Source: an uncultured Lachnospiraceae bacterium (GTDB lineage: Bacteria > Bacillota > Clostridia > Lachnospirales > Lachnospiraceae). Taken from it: a stretch of DNA of 64,000 nucleotides. This document shows, piece after piece, positions 1 to 7,018 of this stretch. Positions within the stretch are counted from its first letter, which is position 1; every line of letters begins with the position of its first letter. The notes beneath the pieces are model-generated. The model was not told where the DNA came from. It searched no databases and saw only the letters and a list, made by a program, of their open reading frames with translations. The stretch is taken from NCBI GenBank assembly GCA_902774915.1, contig CACYKH010000002.1, positions 229,902 to 293,901 on the forward strand. Direction: 5' to 3'. A program made the translations under genes and the position numbers.

Positions 1-244
1 TTGCATTCGTTCCACCAGGTCCTGTGGTAACCATTAACAGGCCTATCTCATTATTTACACGGGCATAAGCCTCTGCTGCCATAGAAGCAGCCTGCTCATG
101 CTGAGTACAGATATACTGAATCTTCTCACTCTTTCCTAGTGAATCATTAAGGTGCATAGCACCACCACCAGGAAGCATGAACATATGCTTAGCATTCGTA
201 TTCTCTTCTAGAAATTTAATAACATAATCAGATAACTTAATCAT
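1..244 (-). CDS. Thiamine-diphosphate enzyme, acetolactate synthase-like (N-terminal part, cut by window edge)
   Basis: The 81 visible residues begin MIKLSDYVIKFLEE and contain PGGGAMHLND, an HEQAASMAAEAYAR stretch whose Glu matches the catalytic cofactor-activating Glu of this family, and TTGPGGTN. This is the N-terminal pyrimidine-binding domain of acetolactate synthase-like ThDP enzymes. The GGGAMHLND variant is, from memory, typical of copies in sugar clusters, such as YerE, which transfers a two-carbon unit from pyruvate to a keto-deoxy sugar. It lacks the PDSLL-type start expected of phosphonopyruvate decarboxylase. The ATG overlaps the stop of the upstream aldolase gene by 8 bases, so the two are probably translationally coupled. 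The substrate is unknown and the rest of the gene lies outside the window. Confidence 0.85.
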   Translation of the reverse strand, partial: MIKLSDYVIKFLEENTNAKHMFMLPGGGAMHLNDSLGKSEKIQYICTQHEQAASMAAEAYARVNNEIGLLMVTTGPGGTNA

Positions 245-1847
245 TAAAATAACTCTCCGTCAAAAAGTTTATTTTGCTCAGAGCCTCTGCATTAGCCTTG
301 AACTCTTTGAACATATCTCTAATCTCGTCGTTCAGTTCATCCCATTTATTATCAGGATTAAGAGTTGGAAGCTGTGGATCTGCATAGCTCTCATTATACT
401 TTGTTTTAAAACCATCAAATCCAGCAATTGTAACTTCTTCGATTCCTAACCAATCAAGAAGTCTGAGTGCACAGATTACAGCATTATCAAAGTGTGGCCA
501 TCCCTGTTTTACAGCATGGTCATAAGCTATTATGCATTCATTCTCATCTGCTTCAGCTTTGATATTAGAAAGCACAATCTTCTTAAGTGCTCCGAAGCTT
601 TCAACATTAGACTTCTGTGCATAGTCATAACGTGCAGGATTTACAAAGAATGCAAAATCATAATCATATCCAGGGAGAATAGCATTAACAGCTATAACAA
701 CTGAACTATTTTCTGAAGCGTAAGCCTTAATCTTCTCCTGCTCATCTATTGATGACTTACCAGGTGCTACAAGCACTACATTCTTTCCAGTAAGCGCATC
801 CTTTAGAAGAGCCTTTTCTTTATCATCGTCAACCTTACGGTTTACAATCCCAAGATACTTTTGCTCCAGAAGATCATAATCATACTTTCTTCTGTCAGCC
901 TGCTCCATAGATTCAATAATGTTACGCATATCCTTTGCGCTTGTTCTATGGTTATCAAGAAGGTAAGCAATGTTATTAACATGGCACTGATACATACCAG
1001 CTATAAAGTAAGGTGTTGAATAACCCCACTTATAATTCTCCTGATAGTAACCCATGTAGATATCAATAGCATCCATTACAGCATCAAGGTTATAGTGGCA
1101 TCCGCACTTTCTATTCAGATAACTTACAACCAACTCAGTTGTAGCATTACCTGCACCACGGCCCATCCCACAAAGAGTAGCATCTACCATGATGTCACGA
1201 GCTTTATTCTTAAAATATTCAATAAAACGAATAGTAAGAGCAAAAGCAAGTTGCTGATTGTTATGTGAATGGAAACCAAGCTTAATATTAGGATCAAGAT
1301 GTTTATCCAATACATCAAGAATTCTAACAAGGTCATCCTCAAACATAGCGCCAAAAGTATCAACTACTGAAAGTGCTACAGGCTGAAGCTTATTAGCTTC
1401 TTCAGCAAGCGCCACAAGATCTTCGTCACTGTATGCTAAAGTATTAGCAGACTGGAAGAGAACCTTGTAACCTTTTTCCTTTATCTGCCTTCCAACTTCC
1501 ATACCTTCAACATGTTTTCCATGAGGGAAAACAACACGAACTGCATTAATTGAAGTTCCATCGTATTCCGGAAGTGAATCTAAGTTATATCTATCCCAGT
1601 CAATCATAACTGAGTAAATAGTATTATCTTTCTTCGAAGTAAAGTAAGGAATAACATCCTCAGGAACATGGAAGAATGAACTACCAGCTTCATGCTCCTT
1701 ATCTTTTAACCAACCACATTCAATAACCTCAGCTCCCACATCCTGAAGTTTGCTGATTATACCTCTAATAGCACTGTCTCCAAACTGAGAATCCACTATG
1801 TACGCACCATCTCTAAGAGTACAATCAAGAAGTTGAATATTGCCCAT
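237..1847 (-). CDS. HMGL-like (DRE-TIM) aldolase with C-terminal Rossmann-like domain
   Basis: Residues 1-~330 form a DRE-TIM barrel like 4-hydroxy-2-oxovalerate aldolase and isopropylmalate synthase. It has LLDCTLRDGAY at the N-terminus (metal-binding Asp), GFHSHNN near residue 192 (metal-binding His pair) and CGMGRGAGN. Residues ~350-536 begin with VVLVAPGKSS and resemble the nucleotide-binding MptE/DUF115-type domain; that match is tentative. The reaction is presumably a C-C bond cleavage or condensation with pyruvate or an acyl donor. It is paired with the overlapping ThDP enzyme, so the two may build a branched or chain-extended sugar; this is inference. The start has GGAGGA seven bases upstream. 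Terminators separate it from the defence operon upstream, so it needs its own promoter. Confidence 0.85.
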   Translation of the reverse strand: MGNIQLLDCTLRDGAYIVDSQFGDSAIRGIISKLQDVGAEVIECGWLKDKEHEAGSSFFHVPEDVIPYFTSKKDNTIYSVMIDWDRYNLDSLPEYDGTSINAVRVVFPHGKHVEGMEVGRQIKEKGYKVLFQSANTLAYSDEDLVALAEEANKLQPVALSVVDTFGAMFEDDLVRILDVLDKHLDPNIKLGFHSHNNQQLAFALTIRFIEYFKNKARDIMVDATLCGMGRGAGNATTELVVSYLNRKCGCHYNLDAVMDAIDIYMGYYQENYKWGYSTPYFIAGMYQCHVNNIAYLLDNHRTSAKDMRNIIESMEQADRRKYDYDLLEQKYLGIVNRKVDDDKEKALLKDALTGKNVVLVAPGKSSIDEQEKIKAYASENSSVVIAVNAILPGYDYDFAFFVNPARYDYAQKSNVESFGALKKIVLSNIKAEADENECIIAYDHAVKQGWPHFDNAVICALRLLDWLGIEEVTIAGFDGFKTKYNESYADPQLPTLNPDNKWDELNDEIRDMFKEFKANAEALSKINFLTESYFND

Positions 1848-1879
1848 TATTACTATCCTCCGTCAATAAAAGTTCTTTC

Positions 1880-1901
1880 AAAAAATAGAGATTTTCTCTA
1901 T
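1880..1901 (-). terminator. Weak hairpin plus T-run in the leader of the aldolase gene
   Basis: Read on the minus strand this is TAGAGA-AAA-TCTCTA followed by six T. The stem is only 6 bp and AT-rich. It may be a second, weak terminator behind the one at 1926-1954, or an attenuator in the leader of the aldolase gene. Confidence 0.4.
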
Positions 1902-1925
1902 AAAACAACCAACCCTCATTCTACC

Positions 1926-1954
1926 AAAAAAGAGGTGGTTTCTCAACCACCTCT
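1926..1954 (-). terminator. Rho-independent terminator of the defence operon
   Basis: A perfect 10-bp stem (AGAGGTGGTT / AACCACCTCT) with a 4-base loop is followed, on the minus strand, by six T. It lies just downstream of the last gene of the TIR/RloAB operon and insulates that operon from the aldolase gene. Confidence 0.9.
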
Positions 1955-1987
1955 CACTATTATTATTCTAAGCAATATTTTAAGCAA

Positions 1988-2398
1988 TTACAAATAAGTC
2001 AAAACTATAATTACTGCTACCAACAAAGCAAGCGGTACATAAAAACCAAATTCCGTTTTCGAAAATAAACAAGCCGAATAAACAGTTTTTTCACTCTTTA
2101 TTTCTGGTAAATTCGTATTCATATCAAAATCTATATCTTCCTCTTTCATAATTCTAACTTTATTGTATAAAGCTCTATATAATCTTTCTTGTAACAAGTA
2201 ATATGCATCCAAAAACCAAAACACAACAATAGGCACATATGCAATAAGAAAATACATTTTATCAGTATCCTTACTTGCCAAAGCGAATATTCCCGCCACC
2301 AATGTAACAGCCCATCCTTTTAACGAAAAAGAATTTCCACCCATTCTATTAATAATGCCTTGTATCATTTCCATATGAGTTATTTTATTATTGTCCAT
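1988..2398 (-). CDS. Small three-helix membrane protein, last gene of defence operon
   Basis: A 136-residue protein with three predicted membrane segments (about residues 25-42, 49-68 and 115-135) and a charged cytoplasmic stretch between the second and third. No enzymatic motif is visible. It starts 4 bases after the preceding TIR gene with an AAAGGATG ribosome-binding site, so it belongs to the same transcript. Small multi-pass membrane proteins often act as pore-forming effectors in signalling-based phage defence (for example SLATT-type proteins). Here it could be the target of a nucleotide signal made by the TIR proteins. That role is inferred from context only, and I cannot assign it to a named family. 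Confidence 0.75.
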   Translation of the reverse strand: MDNNKITHMEMIQGIINRMGGNSFSLKGWAVTLVAGIFALASKDTDKMYFLIAYVPIVVFWFLDAYYLLQERLYRALYNKVRIMKEEDIDFDMNTNLPEIKSEKTVYSACLFSKTEFGFYVPLALLVAVIIVLTYL

Positions 2399-2402
2399 TT
2401 TT

Positions 2403-3572
2403 TCATCCTTTCTCTTTTATCCAATTTTCAAACAATATTTTTCGCTCTCCATCTATTATCCAACAATTTTTATCCATGCATAAACGTGGATACGCAGAAT
2501 AAAATTGCGGTATGGGGTTATTTATATCCTTCTCCTCATAAACACATATATTCTTCCCTAGTGCATCTGCATATCCCAATTCCCAAGGACACCATTGCGA
2601 TGATAGCGTTCTTTCCGAAAGATATATTACAAACACTTTACTTTGTCTTATTCTCTCTTTTATCACTTGTGCCGTTGATGCATTGCACCACTGTCGTTTC
2701 AAATCATATTTATCATTCACCCAATCGATGTAAGCAACCAAGCCTATTGCATTAAGTTCCATATATATTTCTACAATTCTTCCTTCATCTTGAGAATTAT
2801 GCGAAAGAAACAAATCATATTCTTTTAATTTTTCAAGTTCATCTACATACAATCGTTGCATTAGTATCTCCGGACTACTATTATTCTTTACTTTTTCATT
2901 ATCTATATAAGTCTTTTTTCCTTTCTTTTTTCTTCGTAACACAAATGGTAGGCCCATTCCTTGTATATATTTCATAGCCTCTTCTTTCAAAGAAAAGTTT
3001 CTAGTGCATGCATTTACTTTATAAAAAAAACTAATGATATTATCCGATTTATACTTTGACATTTCTCGCATAATTTCCAAACGTCTATGCAAATCATGTG
3101 TTTTAAAATATGCATCTATAAAAGCTTTTGCATACTTCGGTTCAACCTCTTGTACATAGTATAATGCTCTTTTCTCTTTTTGCCTACTCTTTTCTATTTT
3201 CTTTCTTGATTGTTGCAATATCTCTTTTTCCAATTCAGTAATTTCATCTTTAGATAAAATATCCCGTTCCTTGTTTTTTCTTAATCCAATTCGACAATTG
3301 TATGAACAATCCAAAATAAAATTGTATGGTTTACGAAAATTATATCTACTCTTTTTACCATATTTTATTAACACATCATTTTTATCATGCCAATACTTAT
3401 ATTGCTTATTTAAATCCTCCCACAAATCAGGATAAAGTCTCTTGAATGTTTCTACAAAATAACTATCTGAAAATTCTTGTGGCATTAGTTTTGCAATATT
3501 TTGTATTGGCTTTTTGAACCTTTTTTTGTAATCAACATACATTTTGTTAAATTGTCTTGCTGTACCTCCCAT
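2403..3572 (-). CDS. TIR-domain protein with long basic N-terminal region
   Basis: Residues ~250-385 are a TIR domain: YDLFLSHNSQDEG (first strand and BB region), then SSQWCPWELGYA, whose Glu331 sits at the position of the NADase catalytic Glu. Residues 1-~245 are rich in Lys and Arg, mostly helical and not recognised. They include two Cys-containing segments (around 89-93 and 189) but no clear zinc motif. Bacterial TIR domains cleave NAD or make cyclic ADP-ribose isomers after phage sensing; the N-terminal half could be the sensor or a nucleic-acid-binding part. It sits between a second TIR gene (14-base gap) and the small membrane protein (4-base gap). An AGAGG ribosome-binding site precedes the ATG. 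Confidence 0.85.
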   Translation of the reverse strand: MGGTARQFNKMYVDYKKRFKKPIQNIAKLMPQEFSDSYFVETFKRLYPDLWEDLNKQYKYWHDKNDVLIKYGKKSRYNFRKPYNFILDCSYNCRIGLRKNKERDILSKDEITELEKEILQQSRKKIEKSRQKEKRALYYVQEVEPKYAKAFIDAYFKTHDLHRRLEIMREMSKYKSDNIISFFYKVNACTRNFSLKEEAMKYIQGMGLPFVLRRKKKGKKTYIDNEKVKNNSSPEILMQRLYVDELEKLKEYDLFLSHNSQDEGRIVEIYMELNAIGLVAYIDWVNDKYDLKRQWCNASTAQVIKERIRQSKVFVIYLSERTLSSQWCPWELGYADALGKNICVYEEKDINNPIPQFYSAYPRLCMDKNCWIIDGERKILFENWIKEKG

Positions 3573-3586
3573 CTAAATACCTCTTC

Positions 3587-4183
3587 TTATCTTTGTAGCC
3601 ACTCACTAAGTGGTGTTATTGTTGCTGGACCATTTTCCTGTTCCTCTCTAACATAATATCCTTTTTCAATAGGTTTTCCGGAAGTATATTTTTCTGTTCC
3701 ATTAAAATATGTTATGTAAGGGTATATCGACATATATTCATTTCCATTATACAAATAGTCAGATTCCCCTTTATCTTTTATTGGAAAAAGAGCCATATTC
3801 CTTTTATATTTCTTAGCATCTCCATATCCCAACTCCCAATTACACCATTTTGATTCTATTGCTCCATTAGTTGCCAATAAAATAAATTTATTACATTTTT
3901 CAATTCTCTCTTTTATTCTCTTTGCTGTTTCCCCTGATGTTTTATTAGGCATAGATGGATCCTGACTATCTATATATACTTTCACACCATACACAGTTTC
4001 CAAAAAACCTAACACATCTCTCAAATCATCTAAATCATCATGTTTATGAGATATAAAAACTGTTGTCTTTTTATAGGCTGAGTGATATATCGAGTCATAG
4101 GATTCTGTTATCGCTTTTCTTGCCTCGTCTAGTCTATATGATCTGTAATAACTAAATTCTCCGTGTTCGAATATTTTTTTCAT
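3587..4183 (-). CDS. TIR-domain protein
   Basis: A 198-residue protein that is almost entirely a TIR domain (about residues 38-180). It has KTTVFISHKHDD at the first strand, an EKCNKFILLAT strand and SKWCNWELGYGDA, whose Glu117 is the predicted catalytic Glu. About 35 N-terminal residues precede the domain. The WCNWELGYGDA segment closely resembles WCPWELGYADA in the next gene, so the two TIR domains are probably related by duplication. It lies 12 bases after the ThsB-like gene, with a GGGGGA ribosome-binding site. The likely function is NAD processing for anti-phage signalling or NAD depletion. Confidence 0.88.
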   Translation of the reverse strand: MKKIFEHGEFSYYRSYRLDEARKAITESYDSIYHSAYKKTTVFISHKHDDLDDLRDVLGFLETVYGVKVYIDSQDPSMPNKTSGETAKRIKERIEKCNKFILLATNGAIESKWCNWELGYGDAKKYKRNMALFPIKDKGESDYLYNGNEYMSIYPYITYFNGTEKYTSGKPIEKGYYVREEQENGPATITPLSEWLQR

Positions 4184-4195
4184 ACAATCCCCCTA

Positions 4196-4741
4196 TTATT
4201 TTGGATATTTATTACGGATGGCAATAGCCTCTTCAATCAAGGACTCAATATTTTCTTTAATATCATCGTATACCAACTCACTACTCTGATATATTGAATC
4301 AAAAGTTCTGCAAATAGTTGCCAAATTCACCTCATTTGCATCTGCTGGCTCTTCATTTAATCCAATATAATTAAATGTCTTATCAATACAAAATTGTTTA
4401 AACGGATTTCTTCCTTTTGAATCTTGCTCACCTTTACTATTTTTTAACTTGTTAATATATACACCAACTATCCCCTTGCCTCTCTTCCAAGCTTGTTCAA
4501 TTTCATATTGAACCCACCTTCTAGATGCTGTTTCACTTCCTATCAACACTACTACGCAAGATCTCATGTCAAGTTCTTTGTCAATCCATGCTTTAATGGC
4601 AGAATCATTTTTTAATCTTACTTTCTCCCAACTATTATCAGAAAATAATTCTTGCCCTTCTATAGTGCCTATATTACGAATTTGCCCAACTCTCCATACA
4701 TCATTTCCAAAATGAAAACAAAAAAACACCTGTCTTTTCAT
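4196..4741 (-). CDS. thsB: ThsB-like TIR protein (Thoeris-type, DUF1863/MTH538 family)
   Basis: The N-terminus MKRQVFFCFHFGND followed by WRVGQIRN is characteristic of the TIR-like family that includes the Thoeris sensor/synthase ThsB. SCVVVLIGSETASRRWVQYEI follows in two adjoining parts, with Glu80 as candidate catalytic residue, and the length of 181 residues fits. In Thoeris, ThsB detects phage and makes a cyclic ADP-ribose isomer that activates ThsA. No SIR2-SLOG or macro-domain ThsA is encoded nearby, so the partner is unclear; the small membrane protein or another TIR protein may replace it. It starts one base after the rloB stop codon, so the genes are coupled. Confidence 0.82.
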   Translation of the reverse strand: MKRQVFFCFHFGNDVWRVGQIRNIGTIEGQELFSDNSWEKVRLKNDSAIKAWIDKELDMRSCVVVLIGSETASRRWVQYEIEQAWKRGKGIVGVYINKLKNSKGEQDSKGRNPFKQFCIDKTFNYIGLNEEPADANEVNLATICRTFDSIYQSSELVYDDIKENIESLIEEAIAIRNKYPK

Positions 4742-4742
4742 A

Positions 4743-5387
4743 CTATCGTCCTTTCGCCTTTATTTCTCCCACCAGCTCATGCACCGTCGTACACGGACAC
4801 ATCTCCGATGGTTTTGTTTTACCTTCTCTTTTACACTGCTCCAGTTTCTGCTGTGCTATCTGAATTGCCTTTTCTTCGTCACCGACTTTGCAGAGTTTTC
4901 CATACATCTGCTCATCAGCCTTGGAGTATTTCTGTCCAGTCTTGGTTTCATTTACTCGTCCGAAATCTGAGCAACAAGTCCAAGAATCTTGGATTGCCGG
5001 CATAGAACCAAAGTAGGCATACATCCATATCTCAAAGCATGGATTGGACCAGCCCACTTGTATTCCTTTATCCTCTGACTCTTTTATAATTTCATCAAAT
5101 CCTTGCACTTGGTCTCTATCAAACACAATCCATGGGATTCGATACTGTGCATCATAAGCAGTGAGTTCCAGACATTTATCAATCATGATACGAGTCTTTG
5201 TCTCTACCACCTTTATTACAAGCTTGTTTCTTACATCTTCCGGCAATGCCTGATGAAGACCTGTAAAAAAGCATCGTTCCGTAGCCTCTGTATCCGTAAC
5301 AATCAAGTAGTAGCCTAATTCCGGCACCTTGAACTGTTTTCTCTGGTCTCTTGTTTTTCTATTACCTGTTCTGTCTTTTTTCGCCAT
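4743..5387 (-). CDS. rloB: RloB-family TOPRIM-like protein (AbiLii-type)
   Basis: The protein has 214 residues. The sequence shows an early acidic motif (TDTEATERCFF), WIVFDRDQ with the acidic pair typical of TOPRIM-like nucleases, and SNPCFEIWMYAYFG, the hallmark of RloB proteins. The first 20 residues are very basic. RloB works with an AAA ATPase (RloA); the pair corresponds to the AbiL abortive-infection system and is related in design to PARIS, where phage triggering releases a toxic nuclease. I chose ATG 5387 over the ATG at 5393, because the AAGGAGG site is seven bases from 5387 but only one from 5393. It follows rloA directly. Confidence 0.88.
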   Translation of the reverse strand: MAKKDRTGNRKTRDQRKQFKVPELGYYLIVTDTEATERCFFTGLHQALPEDVRNKLVIKVVETKTRIMIDKCLELTAYDAQYRIPWIVFDRDQVQGFDEIIKESEDKGIQVGWSNPCFEIWMYAYFGSMPAIQDSWTCCSDFGRVNETKTGQKYSKADEQMYGKLCKVGDEEKAIQIAQQKLEQCKREGKTKPSEMCPCTTVHELVGEIKAKGR

Positions 5388-5389
5388 AC

Positions 5390-6652
5390 TCATTCCTCCT
5401 TAAATATATCAATACTCTTTAAGGTAGGAATCGCACCATACTTTCCAATCAGGTAATTCTTCTCATAGCTTTCATCCTTACGAATACGGGAACCATCCTC
5501 ATCTACAAAGTCAGCCAGTGAATAAAGTGTTGATACACCTCTTTCATCCTTTTCTACAAACCAGATTTCGTCACGGCGTAACAACTGGTTCGATAACTGC
5601 CATGTATCATGGGTTGTAAATACAAGCTGTGCATGATTGGTGTTGATTTCCGGATTCAAGAATGTAAGTAGGAAATTCCTTACAAGTAACGGATGCAGAC
5701 GAGCATTTAATTCATCAATGAAGAACACACTGCCCTTCTCCAACACTTCCTGCAACTCCGGATATAACGCAAACATCTTCAAGGTTCCGGCAGACTCTAG
5801 TCCCAACGGAATTTCTGCCATTTCAATAGAATCTATCATCTTGTGAAGTGCGTTAATCTTGTATCTCTCTTCCTTGCTTTCAGCCTCCTGAGGAACCTTT
5901 TCAATTCTGAAATCCTTGATATGCTCATCAAAAGATGCAAAATATTCCACAACCTTCTGCTGCACATTCTTATCTTCTACAAATCCCTTCGGCAATCTTC
6001 GTGACATAAAGAAGTTGGTAAAAGGATCTCCAAAATCAGCAAACTCGTTTGCAAGGAACCAATCCCTGATTGCCTTACACTTACCAATCTTCAGCTTTGC
6101 TCCCAATGAAATAATCAGAACCTGCTTTTCCAATGCCACCTGAATATTATCTCTGCTGCTCTTAGAAAATCCTGACAAATCTAACTCTTCATCCGCTGTG
6201 TTACGATAAAATACCGTACTATATTTTCTTGCAGTTTTGGCTTTGGAATTCAGCCACTCTTCTGTCACACCTTCTTTGTTAATACAGAAACCATAATTGT
6301 ATGTTTTCTCTGCCTTATCTCCCGGCAACGTAAAATACACCTCAAAACTTGAATCAGCATCAGCAGATGTGGAATCAAATAAAAACGGGGTGGGCCTGTA
6401 TTCCTCAAACTTTTCCTCTTCATCTCCATACTTAAAAGATTCCGCAACATAGTCAGACATATATTCAAATGCGTTGTATATATTGGATTTACCGCTGGCA
6501 TTTGCACCGTAAACGGCTGCAACCGGAAGGATCTTTTCACTTCCTACTGTTACAACTCTCTCCGAAAACTCTGTCATTTTTGTCGCTGAAAGATCCAAAG
6601 TTGCTTCATCCTTAAATGATTTATAATTTTTAAAATTAAATTGTATTAGCAT
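5390..6652 (-). CDS. rloA: RloA-family AAA ATPase (AAA_15, AbiLi-type)
   Basis: A 420-residue SMC/OLD-like ATPase. FNFKNYKSFKDEATLDL at the N-terminus and Walker A GANASGKSN (about 49-57) are typical of AAA_15/AAA_21 proteins. Walker B VFFIDELNARLHP is near residue 307, and TTHD, the switch His/Asp, follows. It is the sensor or energy-dependent scaffold for RloB in AbiL-like systems. It is the first gene of the defence operon, with a good sigma-A promoter 34 bases upstream of the ATG. Its operon continues through rloB and three TIR genes with gaps of 1-14 bases. No truncation is seen. Confidence 0.9.
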   Translation of the reverse strand: MLIQFNFKNYKSFKDEATLDLSATKMTEFSERVVTVGSEKILPVAAVYGANASGKSNIYNAFEYMSDYVAESFKYGDEEEKFEEYRPTPFLFDSTSADADSSFEVYFTLPGDKAEKTYNYGFCINKEGVTEEWLNSKAKTARKYSTVFYRNTADEELDLSGFSKSSRDNIQVALEKQVLIISLGAKLKIGKCKAIRDWFLANEFADFGDPFTNFFMSRRLPKGFVEDKNVQQKVVEYFASFDEHIKDFRIEKVPQEAESKEERYKINALHKMIDSIEMAEIPLGLESAGTLKMFALYPELQEVLEKGSVFFIDELNARLHPLLVRNFLLTFLNPEINTNHAQLVFTTHDTWQLSNQLLRRDEIWFVEKDERGVSTLYSLADFVDEDGSRIRKDESYEKNYLIGKYGAIPTLKSIDIFKEE

Positions 6653-6685
6653 AATCCTGTCCTCACATCCTTCTTTCCTAACTAT

Positions 6686-6713
6686 ATTATATCCATTTTC
6701 TCATAATAATCAA
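6686..6713 (-). promoter_or_regulatory. Sigma-A promoter of the defence operon
   Basis: On the minus strand, TTGATT (-35, 6708-6713) and TATAAT (-10, 6686-6691, a perfect match) are separated by 16 bp. The site is upstream of rloA and downstream of a bidirectional terminator, so it is the likely single start of the six-gene operon. Confidence 0.75.
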
Positions 6714-6756
6714 CACCTAAATGTGATATTTTCTCATTTCACTGTATTTTCCATAT

Positions 6757-6782
6757 AAAAAAGAGCCATTTGGCTCTTTTTT
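6757..6782. terminator. Symmetrical (bidirectional) terminator between defence operon and IS
   Basis: An 11-bp perfect inverted repeat (A6-GAGCC / GGCTC-T6) with a 4-base loop. It has a T-run on both strands and could stop transcription from either side. It shields the rloA promoter from read-through and touches the left end of the insertion sequence. Confidence 0.75.
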
Positions 6783-6887
6783 AGGGTATACCAACTTTTT
6801 TAGGGGCTGTATTCGTTAGGGGCATTCATTAGGGTTTTTCAGTAGGGGCAAACTTTAGGGTCTGGTTTTAGGGTCTAACATTAGGGG
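6782..6887 (+). repeat. Left-end iteron array of TAGGG units
   Basis: Eight TAGGG pentamers start at 6782, 6801, 6817, 6830, 6843, 6856, 6870 and 6882. The middle ones are exactly 13 bp apart. The unit TAGGGTTTTTCAG at 6830 recurs exactly in the right end. They are probably transposase-binding sites. Confidence 0.85.
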
Positions 6888-6900
6888 TTATACTTTTTAT

Positions 6901-6934
6901 AGAGCATTCGATTAAGTTCGGATGCTCTTTTTAG
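6901..6934 (+). terminator. Plus-strand terminator upstream of the transposase
   Basis: AGAGCATTCG and CGGATGCTCT pair as a 10-bp stem with one G-T wobble, followed by TTTTT. It would stop read-through from outside the IS into the transposase gene, a common self-restraint device in insertion sequences. A second hairpin (GGGAGG / CCTCCC, 6945-6964) follows without a T-run. Confidence 0.65.
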
Positions 6935-7018
6935 CATTACAAAAGGGAGGACTATTGCCCTCCCCAGCCTGCTTTCATTATTATTAACTTGCGGATAAAT
7001 CAAACGAAAGGAGGCTAT

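Noticed and set aside
1-244. Phosphonopyruvate decarboxylase at the left edge
   Set aside because: The N-terminus has PGGGAMHLND as in acetolactate-synthase-like enzymes and not the PDSLL-type start of Ppd; only 81 residues are visible.
2360-2755. Plus-strand frame of 131 codons opposite the TIR and membrane-protein genes
   Set aside because: It lies opposite well-supported minus-strand genes and its product has no recognisable domain.
1988-4741. Canonical Thoeris system
   Set aside because: No ThsA of either the SIR2-SLOG or the membrane-macro type is encoded nearby, so only the ThsB-like protein is named.
6265-6540. Minus-strand frame of 91 codons inside rloA
   Set aside because: It is an alternative frame of the same strand within a gene that has full motif support.
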